This document shows positions 1 through 6,227 of a stretch of 8,455 nucleotides of DNA, one piece after another. Origin of the DNA: Lysobacteraceae bacterium (GTDB lineage Bacteria; Pseudomonadota; Gammaproteobacteria; Xanthomonadales; Xanthomonadaceae); assembly GCA_003449195.1 (NCBI GenBank), contig DMID01000054.1, positions 1 to 8,455 on the forward strand. Reading direction: 5' to 3'. The translations under genes were made by a program, and so were the position numbers. The notes under the pieces are model-generated. The model was not told where the DNA came from and ran no database searches. It was given only the letters and a program-made list of their open reading frames with translations. Numbering within the stretch: position 1 is the first letter of the stretch; the number at the start of each line of letters is the position of its first letter.

Positions 1-1014
1 GAAGGTGCCGCGCGACTTGCTCATCTTGGCGCCGTCCACGGTGAGGTAACCGTTGACGTGTAGCCGGGTGGGGGCGCGGTGGCCGGTGCCATGCAGCACC
101 GCCGGCCAGAACAGGCCGTGGAAGTTGACGATGTCCTTGCCGATGAAGTGGTGCATCTCGGCCTGCGAACCGGCGGCCAGATAGGCGTCGTAATCGAGGC
201 CTTCGCGCAGGCACAGGTTCTTGAAGCTGCACAGGTAGCCGATGGGCGCGTCCAGCCACACATAGAAGAACTTGCCCGGCTGGCCGGGGATGCCGAAGCC
301 GAAGTACGGCGCGTCGCGGGAGATGTCCCAGGCGCGCAGGCCGCCTTCGCTGTCCAGCCACTCGCGCAGCTTGGCCTTGGTGGCCGGCAGGGCGACATCG
401 CCGGCCAGCCACTGGCGCAGGAAGGCTTCGAAATCGGCGACCTCGAAGAAGAAATGCTCGGACTTGCGCATTTCCGGGGTGGCGCCGGATACCACCGAAC
501 GCGGATTCTTCAGCTCGGTGGGCGAATAGGTGGCGCCGCAGACTTCGCAGTTGTCGCCGTACTGGTCTTCGGCGCCGCAGTTCGGGCAGGTGCCCTTGAT
601 GTAGCGGTCCGGCAGGAACATGCCCTTGGCCGGGTCGTAGAACTGCTCGACGAAGCGGCGGGTGATGTGGCCGTCGGCCTCGAGCTTGCCGTAGAACTGC
701 TCGGTCAGCTCGCGGTTGATCTGCGAGTTGGTGGAATCGTAGTTGTCGAAGGCCACGCCGAAGTCGGCGAAATCGCGCTCGTGGCCGGCCTTGATCCCGG
801 CGATGAAGGTTTCAGGGCTCACCCCGGCCTTCTCGGCAGCCAGCATGATTGGCGTGCCGTGAGTATCGTCGGCGCAGACGAAATGCACCGTGTCGCCTTC
901 CATCCGCCGCGCCCGTACCCAGATGTCGGCCTGGATGTAGCCGACCAGATGGCCCAGATGCAGCGGGCCGTTGGCATACGGGAGGGCGGTGGTGACGAGG
1001 GCGTTGTGGGACAT
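1..1014 (-). CDS. metG: Methionyl-tRNA synthetase, N-terminal 338 residues (3' end outside window)
   Basis: This enzyme charges tRNA-Met with methionine in the cytoplasm, using ATP. It is a class I aminoacyl-tRNA synthetase. The visible product begins MSHNALVTTALPYANGPLHL. It carries the class I HIGH signature as HLGH (residues 19-22). A zinc knuckle has cysteine pairs at 143/146 and 156/159, matching the spacing of the E. coli MetG1 type. The KMSKS loop is at 330-334, only a few residues before the sequence leaves the window. The anticodon-binding domain and any C-terminal tRNA-binding domain are therefore not visible. The reading frame is open from 1014 to base 1. The start is the ATG at 1012-1014, where the conserved N-terminus begins; the Shine-Dalgarno match is poor. 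A putative extended -10 promoter lies just upstream. In many gammaproteobacteria metG is divergent from mrp/apbC, and here one extra gene separates them. Confidence 0.97.
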   Translation of the reverse strand, partial: MSHNALVTTALPYANGPLHLGHLVGYIQADIWVRARRMEGDTVHFVCADDTHGTPIMLAAEKAGVSPETFIAGIKAGHERDFADFGVAFDNYDSTNSQINRELTEQFYGKLEADGHITRRFVEQFYDPAKGMFLPDRYIKGTCPNCGAEDQYGDNCEVCGATYSPTELKNPRSVVSGATPEMRKSEHFFFEVADFEAFLRQWLAGDVALPATKAKLREWLDSEGGLRAWDISRDAPYFGFGIPGQPGKFFYVWLDAPIGYLCSFKNLCLREGLDYDAYLAAGSQAEMHHFIGKDIVNFHGLFWPAVLHGTGHRAPTRLHVNGYLTVDGAKMSKSRGTF

Positions 1015-1045
1015 GGGCGTGCGGCGTGATCGCGGTGGATCGCCG

Positions 1046-1054
1046 ATTATCGCA
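1046..1054 (-). promoter_or_regulatory. Putative extended -10 promoter of metG
   Basis: Read on the minus strand, the sequence is TGC followed by GATAAT. This is an extended -10 element (TGn plus a five-of-six match to TATAAT) followed by a GC-rich discriminator. It would place transcription initiation roughly 25 bases before the metG ATG. I see no good -35 hexamer at normal spacing. Assignment rests on the motif and position only. Confidence 0.4.
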
Positions 1055-1067
1055 CGCCGCAAAGCAG

Positions 1068-1090
1068 CGACCCGGCACGCGGCCGGGTCG
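1068..1090 (-). terminator. Hairpin downstream of the DUF2147 gene, probable terminator
   Basis: A perfect 9-bp GC-rich stem (1068-1076 with 1082-1090) closes a 5-base loop. On the minus strand it lies 33 bases past the DUF2147 stop and just before the metG promoter, which is where a terminator would be expected. The downstream tract on that strand reads CTGCTTT, so the U-run is short and interrupted. Termination may be partial, allowing some read-through into metG. Confidence 0.55.
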
Positions 1091-1123
1091 TCTTCGGGCA
1101 ATGCGGGAAGGGCCTGTGTCCGC

Positions 1124-1564
1124 TTATTCGCGCACCCAGGTCTGGGCGCGGCAGATGAAGGCGATGCAGCCGGACATGTCCAGCTTCTTGCCGTCGGCAT
1201 GCAGCTCGATCTTGGACTTGTAGGTCTTGCCCTTGGCCGGGTCGAGCACGGTGCCGCCGGACCAGTGCGTGGCATCGTCCTGCTTGAGGTTCCACAGGAT
1301 CACCATGCCCTTGATCGGCTTGTCCTTGTTGCTGCCCGAGCATTTGTCGCACACCGGGTTCGGGCCGTGGTCGGACTGCAGGATGTCGTCCACCTTGCCG
1401 GCCAGCGTGCCGTTGGCGGTCTTGTAGATCTCGACGATGGACTTCACCTTGCCGGTTTCGTCGTCGATGGTCTTCCAGCGCCCGGTGGCGTCGGCCGCCA
1501 ACGCCGCGCCGGACAGCATCAGCAAGGGCAGGGCCAGCAGCGAAGTCTTGAGGATGTTGCGCAT
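1124..1564 (-). CDS. Secreted DUF2147 domain protein
   Basis: The product has 146 residues. Residues 1-23 form a typical Sec signal peptide with a hydrophobic core and an ALA cleavage motif, so the mature protein should be periplasmic or secreted. The mature part shows the DUF2147 pattern: GRW near residue 28, a DDETG/SIVEIYK stretch, a CDKC pair (C72, C75), a KPIKGM-VILWNL block, a DPAKGKTYKSKIEL block and a terminal AQTWVR. Two further cysteines (C133, C138) lie near the end, so two disulfides or a metal site are possible. The biochemical function of the family is not known to me. The start is well supported: a strong Shine-Dalgarno run (GGGAGGGGA, 1566-1574 on the minus strand) sits just upstream of the ATG. 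It is transcribed divergently from apbC and upstream of metG, with a hairpin after its stop. Confidence 0.9.
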   Translation of the reverse strand: MRNILKTSLLALPLLMLSGAALAADATGRWKTIDDETGKVKSIVEIYKTANGTLAGKVDDILQSDHGPNPVCDKCSGSNKDKPIKGMVILWNLKQDDATHWSGGTVLDPAKGKTYKSKIELHADGKKLDMSGCIAFICRAQTWVRE

Positions 1565-1608
1565 GTCCCCTCCCAGGGATGTGATGAGCCGCCGTGTGCG
1601 GTGGCCGA

Positions 1609-1617
1609 GTTATATCA
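1609..1617 (-). promoter_or_regulatory. Putative extended -10 promoter of the DUF2147 gene
   Basis: On the minus strand the sequence is TGA followed by TATAAC, an extended -10 element with five of six matches to TATAAT. It lies 44 bases before the DUF2147 ATG. No convincing -35 hexamer is seen at 16-18 bases. It is the most promoter-like AT-rich spot in the DUF2147/apbC divergent region. Confidence 0.45.
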
Positions 1618-1668
1618 GCATTCGATGGCGTATGGACAGGCTTCGAAAGTCGACGGATTCAGGGAAAA

Positions 1669-1697
1669 ATCGGACGTCCGTGAGAACATTCTCCGAT
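1669..1697. promoter_or_regulatory. Nested palindromes upstream of apbC, possible operator
   Basis: Three inverted repeats are packed into 29 bases. One is the perfect 10-base palindrome CGGACGTCCG (1671-1680). The second is GAGAA-CA-TTCTC (1682-1693). The third is an outer pair, ATCGGA (1669-1674) and TCCGAT (1692-1697). They sit about 50 bases before the apbC start and about 50 bases upstream of the DUF2147 promoter candidate, where a shared regulator could act. They do not match an IscR, Fur or LexA consensus that I can recognise. Functional assignment is inference. Confidence 0.3.
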
Positions 1698-1746
1698 CAG
1701 GGAAAGCATTGGAACAATGCACCCCATGACTCTGGAGTCACTATCA

Positions 1747-2589
1747 ATGGGCCATGTTGCCATTCACGCCGTCCAGCCTGGCCTGTCCCCCTTGTCCCGG
1801 GTGCGCAACGTCATTGCGGTCGGGTCCGGCAAGGGCGGGGTGGGCAAGTCGACCACGGCGGTGAACCTGGCGCTTGCCGTCGCGGCCAGCGGCGCGCGGG
1901 TGGGCGTGCTGGATGCGGACATCTACGGCCCCAGCGTGCCGGCGATGCTCGGCTTGTCCGGGCGGCCGGACAGTCCGGACAACAAGTCCATCGAGCCGAT
2001 GCGGGCATTCGGCATCGAGGCGATGTCGATCGGTCTGCTGGTCGATCAGGACTCGCCGATGATCTGGCGCGGGCCGATGGCCACCTCGGCGTTGATGCAA
2101 TTGCTGAATGACACGCTGTGGGGCGATCTGGACTATCTGTTCGTCGACCTTCCGCCGGGCACGGGCGACATCCAGCTGACCATGGCGCAGAAGATTCCGG
2201 TGGCCGGTGCGGTGATCGTCACCACGCCGCAGGAGATCGCAACGCTCGACGCGCGCAAGGCGCTGAAGATGTTCGAGAAGGTGCAGGTGCCCGTGCTCGG
2301 CATCATCGAGAACATGGCCGTGCACGTGTGCTCGCACTGCGGGCATGCCGAGCACCTGTTCGGCGAAGGGGGCGGCCAGCGCATGGCCGCGCAGTACGGC
2401 GTGCCGCTGTTGGGGTCGCTGCCGCTGGACATCGGCATTCGCGAGCAGGGCGATGCGGGCATGCCGGTGGTGGTCTCCGCGCCGGATTCGCCGGCAGCCA
2501 AGGCCTATGTCGAGGCGGCGCGGCGCATGGTCGAGGTGCTGGCACAGCGGCCGCGTGCGCCGATACCGTTGTCGACCACGCTGGAGTGA
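1747..2589 (+). CDS. apbC: Mrp/ApbC family iron-sulfur cluster carrier ATPase
   Basis: This cytoplasmic P-loop ATPase of the Mrp/NBP35 group binds and transfers Fe-S clusters to target apoproteins. With the start used here it has 280 residues. The deviant Walker A motif KGGVGKST is at residues 29-36. It is followed by the switch I region DADIYGPSVP, the Walker B-like DLPPGTGD, and the conserved CSHC pair (C195, C198) that holds a bridging cluster at the dimer interface. The N-terminal MIP18/DUF59 domain of longer Mrp proteins is absent, as I recall for Xanthomonas homologues. Two earlier in-frame ATGs exist (1717 and 1726). I chose 1747 because GGAG at 1734-1737 stands 9 bases before it and because homologues start just before the IHAVQPG segment. 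dcd follows in the same direction after 152 bases with its own promoter candidate. Confidence 0.95.
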   Translation: MGHVAIHAVQPGLSPLSRVRNVIAVGSGKGGVGKSTTAVNLALAVAASGARVGVLDADIYGPSVPAMLGLSGRPDSPDNKSIEPMRAFGIEAMSIGLLVDQDSPMIWRGPMATSALMQLLNDTLWGDLDYLFVDLPPGTGDIQLTMAQKIPVAGAVIVTTPQEIATLDARKALKMFEKVQVPVLGIIENMAVHVCSHCGHAEHLFGEGGGQRMAAQYGVPLLGSLPLDIGIREQGDAGMPVVVSAPDSPAAKAYVEAARRMVEVLAQRPRAPIPLSTTLE

Positions 2590-2685
2590 TGCCTGCGGCT
2601 GCACGGCGTCGCTTCCGTGCGCCATGGGGCCAGTGATCTTCCTTGATGACGAAGTCACGGCAGCCGCGTGGCTGACCGGGTCGGC

Positions 2686-2691
2686 TATCAT
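2686..2691 (+). promoter_or_regulatory. Putative -10 element of dcd
   Basis: TATCAT, a five-of-six match to TATAAT, is followed by a GC-rich discriminator (CGGCGGCC). It would start transcription about 45 bases before the dcd ATG. No recognisable -35 is present, and this one lacks the TG extension seen upstream of metG and rimO. An inverted repeat, CAGCC-GCGT-GGCTG (2661-2674), lies just upstream and has no U-tract. Confidence 0.35.
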
Positions 2692-2741
2692 CGGCGGCCA
2701 TCACGCCCGCGCCGGGCGCCGCAGACGCATCGGGACATTGC

Positions 2742-3329
2742 ATGAGCATCAGGAGCGACCGCTGGATCCGCCGCATGGCCGAGCAGCACGGCATGATCGA
2801 GCCCTACGAGCCGGGCCAGGTCAAGTTTTCCGACAAGGGCGGGGTGGCCGGCCAGCGCATCGTCAGTTACGGCACGTCGAGCTATGGCTACGACGTGCGT
2901 TGCGCCAGCGAATTCAAGGTGTTCACCAACATCAACTCCACCATCGTGGACCCGAAGACCTTCGACCCGAAGAGTTTCGTGGACGTGGTGGGAGATGAGT
3001 GCATCATCCCGCCCAACAGCTTCGCGCTGGCGCGCACGGTGGAGTACTTCCGCATTCCGCGCGACGTGCTGGTGGTGTGCCTGGGCAAGAGCACCTACGC
3101 GCGCTGCGGCATCATCGTCAACGTCACGCCGCTGGAGCCGGAGTGGGAAGGCCACGTGACGCTGGAGTTCTCCAACACCACGCCGCTGCCCGCGCGCATC
3201 TACGCCAACGAAGGCGTGGCGCAGATGCTGTTCTACCGTGCAGATGCCGACGACGTGTGCGAAACCTCGTACCGCGACCGCGGCGGCAAGTATCAGGGGC
3301 AGACCGGGGTCACCTTGCCGCGGACCTGA
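2742..3329 (+). CDS. dcd: dCTP deaminase
   Basis: The enzyme deaminates dCTP to dUTP in the cytoplasm, the first step of the gammaproteobacterial route to dUMP and dTTP. The product has 195 residues, close to the 190-193 typical of the family. It shows the trimeric dUTPase/DCD fold signatures: SSYGYDVR near 46-53, the phosphate-binding GKSTYARCG loop at 115-123, and LEF with the catalytic glutamate at E142. The C-terminal KYQGQTG segment (183-189) closes over the nucleotide. The ATG at 2742 is preceded by GGGA (2732-2735) at 6 bases, and the N-terminus MSIRSDRWIRRMAEQHG matches what I recall of Xanthomonas Dcd. It is downstream of apbC and ends at a strong terminator. A bifunctional DCD-DUT activity cannot be excluded from sequence alone, but monofunctional deaminase is the likelier reading. 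Confidence 0.96.
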   Translation: MSIRSDRWIRRMAEQHGMIEPYEPGQVKFSDKGGVAGQRIVSYGTSSYGYDVRCASEFKVFTNINSTIVDPKTFDPKSFVDVVGDECIIPPNSFALARTVEYFRIPRDVLVVCLGKSTYARCGIIVNVTPLEPEWEGHVTLEFSNTTPLPARIYANEGVAQMLFYRADADDVCETSYRDRGGKYQGQTGVTLPRT

Positions 3330-3356
3330 AACACGGGCTTGCGGCACCTGCCCGAC

Positions 3357-3390
3357 ACGCAAAAGGCGGCCCGATGGCCGCCTTTTGTGT
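3357..3390. terminator. Bidirectional intrinsic terminator between dcd and the membrane protein gene
   Basis: An 11-bp perfect stem (AAAAGGCGGCC at 3361-3371, GGCCGCCTTTT at 3376-3386) closes a CGAT loop. Pairing extends about four more positions outward to 3357/3390, including one G-U. Four Ts on the 3' arm for each strand make it work in both directions. It serves dcd (plus, stop 28 bases upstream) and the minus-strand unit ending at 3419. Confidence 0.9.
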
Positions 3391-3418
3391 CTGTCCCCAA
3401 GACCCGAGTGCGGGCGGC

Positions 3419-3589
3419 TCAGTGCTTGGATCGGTCGATCAGCATGATGGCGCCGACCGCGATCAGGATGGCCGGCCACCACGTCGCGATCAGGCGGCCG
3501 AGGCTGGCGTCGGTCCAGCCGAGGTTGCTGGCTAGAAAGAACAGGCCGAGCAGGATCAGGATCAGCGGGGCAATCAGGCCGGATTTCAT
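3419..3589 (-). CDS. Small two-helix membrane protein, DUF5668/LiaI-LiaF-like
   Basis: The predicted protein has 56 residues, beginning MKSGLIAPLILILLGLFFLA. It is almost entirely two hydrophobic helices, about residues 6-22 and 37-51, joined by a short NLGWTDASLGRL linker and ending in a basic IDRSKH tail. The pattern of a Leu-rich first helix with LGLFFLxxNLGW, followed by a WWPxILIxxGxxxL second helix, is that of the LiaI/LiaF-type transmembrane domain (DUF5668). Longer relatives of this domain sit in envelope-stress proteins, but the role of the short bacterial forms is unknown to me. The ATG at 3587-3589 has no good Shine-Dalgarno sequence. The gene follows the HIT gene by 32 bases on the same strand and ends before the shared terminator, so it is probably the last gene of the dienelactone hydrolase/HIT unit. 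Confidence 0.8.
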   Translation of the reverse strand: MKSGLIAPLILILLGLFFLASNLGWTDASLGRLIATWWPAILIAVGAIMLIDRSKH

Positions 3590-3621
3590 CGTGCGGTCGT
3601 CGTGGGCGAGAGAGTGGGCGC

Positions 3622-4044
3622 CTATGCTAGCCGCTGTCGCCATGCCGCGACACGGGCATCGCGCTCGCCCGGGACGAAACGCTGCATCGGGCCGCTGCCC
3701 CACACCGGGCCGGGCCATGCCGCATCGCCTTCGTGGCGGCCGATCAGGTGCACGTGCAACTGGCGCACGATGTTGCCGAGGGCGCCGAGGTTGAGCTTTT
3801 CCACGCCCGGTTCGTCGCGCAGCAGCCGCGAGACGAGGTTGATCTCGGCCAGCAGCAGGCGTTGCTGGTTTCCGTCCAGGTCGATCCACTCGCTGATGTC
3901 TTCCACGCGCGGCACCAGCACGATCCACGGCCAGCGCGCATCGTCCATCAGGCGCACCTGCGAGAGCGGGCCGTCGGCGACGAACAGGCTGTCCGCCGCC
4001 AGCCGTGCATCCAGTTCGAAGGTGTTCGCGATGGTCCGGCTCAT
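3622..4044 (-). CDS. HIT family protein (nucleotide-binding hydrolase/transferase fold)
   Basis: The product has 140 residues and is cytoplasmic. HIT proteins hydrolyse or transfer nucleotides from substrates such as dinucleoside polyphosphates or nucleoside phosphoramidates. The features seen are a DARWPWIVLVPR strand-turn segment (35-46), the LNLGALGN block (84-91) and the histidine motif QLHVHLI (95-101). H97 and H99 occupy the second and third triad positions, with H99 the expected nucleophile neighbourhood. The first His is Gln, which I recall as usual in this proteobacterial subgroup, so it is a family trait and not a defect. A conserved GDAAWPGPVWG segment follows. The true substrate cannot be told from sequence. 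The start codon overlaps the stop of the upstream dienelactone hydrolase gene as ATGA (4041-4044), which suggests translational coupling; only a weak Shine-Dalgarno sequence is present. Confidence 0.9.
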   Translation of the reverse strand: MSRTIANTFELDARLAADSLFVADGPLSQVRLMDDARWPWIVLVPRVEDISEWIDLDGNQQRLLLAEINLVSRLLRDEPGVEKLNLGALGNIVRQLHVHLIGRHEGDAAWPGPVWGSGPMQRFVPGERDARVAAWRQRLA

Positions 4045-4727
4045 GACGGCGAGCTCATCGCCAGTGTCTTGTCGAAGAAATCCAGCGTGCGCTGCAGGGC
4101 GAGCCTCGCGCTGGCTTCGTGATAGGCGTGCGGATCGACGTCGCGGTTGAAGGCGTGTCCGGCCGGATAGGCATACACGGCCATCTGCGGCAGTTTTTCG
4201 CGGTGCGCCTGCACGGCTTCGGGCGGGATCGACGGGTCGTGTTCGCCGAAATGGAAGATGGCCGGTGCCTTGAACGGCTGGTCCAGGAATTGCACGTTGC
4301 GGCCGCCGTAGTAGCTCGATGCCGGCAGGCCGAGCACCTGCGCGGCGCGCATCGCCACCGTGCCGCCCCAGCAATAGCCGACGATGCCCACCCGCGCCAC
4401 GCCGGCATCGGCCTTCAGCCGTTCGGCCGCGATGCGGGCGATGTCCACGGCGGCCTCCATGCCGAGCTTGCCGACCAGCTCGCGGCCGCGCGTGAAGCCG
4501 TCTTCGCCGTAGCCCAGTTCCACGTTTTTCTGCACCGGGCCGAAGAAGGCCGGTGCCAGTACCGCATAGCCGAGGGCAGCGTAGCGGTCGGCCACGCTGC
4601 GGATGTGCGGGTTGACCCCGAAGATTTCCTGCACCATCACCAGCCCGGCCTTGGGCGTGCCGTCCGGCAGCGCCTGCCAGGCCGCGACCGGACCGTGCGG
4701 GGTTTCAAGCGTGATCCACTGGCCCAT
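4041..4727 (-). CDS. Dienelactone hydrolase family protein
   Basis: This is an alpha/beta hydrolase of the dienelactone hydrolase family, 228 residues long, without a signal peptide. Visible catalytic features are the nucleophile elbow GYCWGG with C119, the acid in GEHDPSIP (D164), the histidine in AGHAFNRD (H191), and the QEIFG glutamate (E34) that activates the cysteine in characterised members. Family members open the lactone ring of dienelactone in the chlorocatechol pathway, but many paralogues act on other or unknown esters. No aromatic-degradation genes lie nearby, so I do not assign that substrate. The start at 4727 is chosen over an upstream frame extension because a strong GGGAGG stands 6 bases before this ATG and the family N-terminus (MGQWITLETPHGPV) begins here. 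It is the first gene of a likely three-gene minus-strand unit and is divergent from rimO. Confidence 0.93.
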   Translation of the reverse strand: MGQWITLETPHGPVAAWQALPDGTPKAGLVMVQEIFGVNPHIRSVADRYAALGYAVLAPAFFGPVQKNVELGYGEDGFTRGRELVGKLGMEAAVDIARIAAERLKADAGVARVGIVGYCWGGTVAMRAAQVLGLPASSYYGGRNVQFLDQPFKAPAIFHFGEHDPSIPPEAVQAHREKLPQMAVYAYPAGHAFNRDVDPHAYHEASARLALQRTLDFFDKTLAMSSPS

Positions 4728-4806
4728 GCGGTGCCTCCCGTGCGAATGAATCCGCATTGTCGCCGCCGCAGGTGCAACCGGCGATGACGGGGCGCATCGG
4801 GCGGGC

Positions 4807-4815
4807 TGGTATCAT
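4807..4815 (+). promoter_or_regulatory. Putative extended -10 promoter of rimO
   Basis: TGG followed by TATCAT is an extended -10 element ending 38 bases before the rimO ATG, with a GC-rich discriminator (CCGCCGCC). No clear -35 is seen. The element resembles the candidate before dcd (TATCAT plus CGGCGG) and that before metG (GATAAT plus CGGCGA). Confidence 0.45.
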
Positions 4816-4853
4816 CCGCCGCCCACCCAGGCTTGGCCCAGGCACTCCGCGCA

Positions 4854-6227
4854 ATGTCCCCGAAGAACCCCAAGGTCGGCTTCGTCAGCCTCGGCTGCCC
4901 GAAGGCGCTGGTCGATTCCGAACGCATCCTTACCCAGCTGCGGGTGGAGGGTTACGACATCGTGCCCAGCTACGATGCGGCCGACGTGGTGGTGGTCAAC
5001 ACCTGCGGCTTCATCGATTCGGCGGTGGAGGAGTCGATGGAGGCCATCGGCGAGGCGATGAACGAGAACGGCAAGGTCATCGTCACCGGCTGCCTGGGCA
5101 AGCGCGGCGGCATGATCCGCGAGCAGTTCCCCGACGTGCTGGCGGTGTCCGGCCCGCAGGACTACGACAGCGTGATGGCCGCGGTGCATGCGGCGTTGCC
5201 GCCGAAGCATGACCCGTTCGTGGACCTGGTGCCGGACTACGGCATCAAGCTCACTCCGCGCCATTACGCTTACCTGAAGATTTCCGAAGGCTGCAATCAC
5301 CGCTGCAGCTTCTGCATCATCCCGTCGATGCGCGGCGACCTGGTCAGCCGCCCGGTGGACGAAGTGCTGCGCGAGGCCGAGCGGCTGGTCAAGGGCGGCG
5401 TGCGCGAACTGCTGGTGGTCTCGCAGGACACCTCGGCCTACGGCGTGGACCGCAAGTATGCGCCGGGCACGTGGCGCGGCCGGGAATACGCCACCCGCAT
5501 GAAGGCGCTGTGCGAAGGGCTGGGCGAACTGGACGCGTGGACCCGCCTGCACTACGTCTACCCGTATCCGCACGTGGACGACGTGGTGCCGTTGATGGCG
5601 CAGGGCAAGGTGCTGCCGTATCTGGACATCCCCTTCCAACATGCCAGCCCGCGCATCCTCAAGCTGATGAAGCGCCCCGGCGCGGTGGACAAGACGCTGG
5701 AGCGCGTGCTGCGCTGGCGCGAGCTGTGCCCGGACATCACCGTGCGTTCCACCTTCATCGTCGGCTTCCCCGGCGAGACCGAGGCCGAGTTCGAGGCCTT
5801 GCTGGATTTCCTCGACGCGGCCCAGCTCGACCGCGTCGGCGCGTTCGCCTATTCGCCGGTGGACGGGGCGGTGGCCAACGACCTGCCCGGCCTGGTGCCC
5901 GAGGACGTGAAGCAGGAGCGGCTGGCGCGCTTCATGGAAAAGCAGGCCGCGATATCCGCAGCCAGGCTCGAAGCCAAGATCGGCAGCGTGCAGCAGTGTC
6001 TGGTGGATGCGTTGGAAGACGGCATCGCGGTCGCGCGTTCGAAGGCCGATGCGCCCGAGATCGACGGTCTGGTCCACATCCAGAATGCCGACGACGCGCG
6101 CCTGCAGGTAGGCCAGTTCGTCGACGTGGAAATCACCGACGCCGACGAGCACGACCTGTTCGGCGATGCGGTGGGCGTTATGCCTGTGGTGGCCGAGCGT
6201 CGGCCCATCGACCTGAAGGTGCTTTGA
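4854..6227 (+). CDS. rimO: Ribosomal protein S12 methylthiotransferase
   Basis: RimO is a radical-SAM enzyme that attaches a methylthio group to the beta carbon of a conserved aspartate (D89 in E. coli) of ribosomal protein S12. The product has 457 residues. An N-terminal methylthiotransferase (UPF0004) domain carries the three cysteines of the auxiliary cluster (C15 in SLGCPK, C51 in NTCGF, C80 in TGCLG). The radical-SAM core follows, with CNHRCSFC (C147, C151, C154). A C-terminal TRAM domain runs from about residue 380, with VDVEITDADEHDLFGD near the end. The SEGCNHRCSFCIIPSMRG context and TRAM sequence distinguish it from MiaB. The start at 4854 fits the homologue N-terminus (MSPKNPKVGFVSLGCPKALV); no Shine-Dalgarno sequence is evident, and an earlier in-frame ATG at 4833 is less likely. 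The last codons and stop are part of a tandem 16-bp duplication. Confidence 0.97.
   Translation: MSPKNPKVGFVSLGCPKALVDSERILTQLRVEGYDIVPSYDAADVVVVNTCGFIDSAVEESMEAIGEAMNENGKVIVTGCLGKRGGMIREQFPDVLAVSGPQDYDSVMAAVHAALPPKHDPFVDLVPDYGIKLTPRHYAYLKISEGCNHRCSFCIIPSMRGDLVSRPVDEVLREAERLVKGGVRELLVVSQDTSAYGVDRKYAPGTWRGREYATRMKALCEGLGELDAWTRLHYVYPYPHVDDVVPLMAQGKVLPYLDIPFQHASPRILKLMKRPGAVDKTLERVLRWRELCPDITVRSTFIVGFPGETEAEFEALLDFLDAAQLDRVGAFAYSPVDGAVANDLPGLVPEDVKQERLARFMEKQAAISAARLEAKIGSVQQCLVDALEDGIAVARSKADAPEIDGLVHIQNADDARLQVGQFVDVEITDADEHDLFGDAVGVMPVVAERRPIDLKVL

Noticed and set aside
79..1029. A 316-codon plus-strand frame opposite metG
   Set aside because: It is fully antisense to an unmistakable MetG and has no protein signature. 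It is a GC-bias shadow.
1744..2691. A 315-codon minus-strand frame opposite apbC
   Set aside because: It is antisense to a gene with all Mrp motifs; its product is Arg/His-rich without recognisable features.
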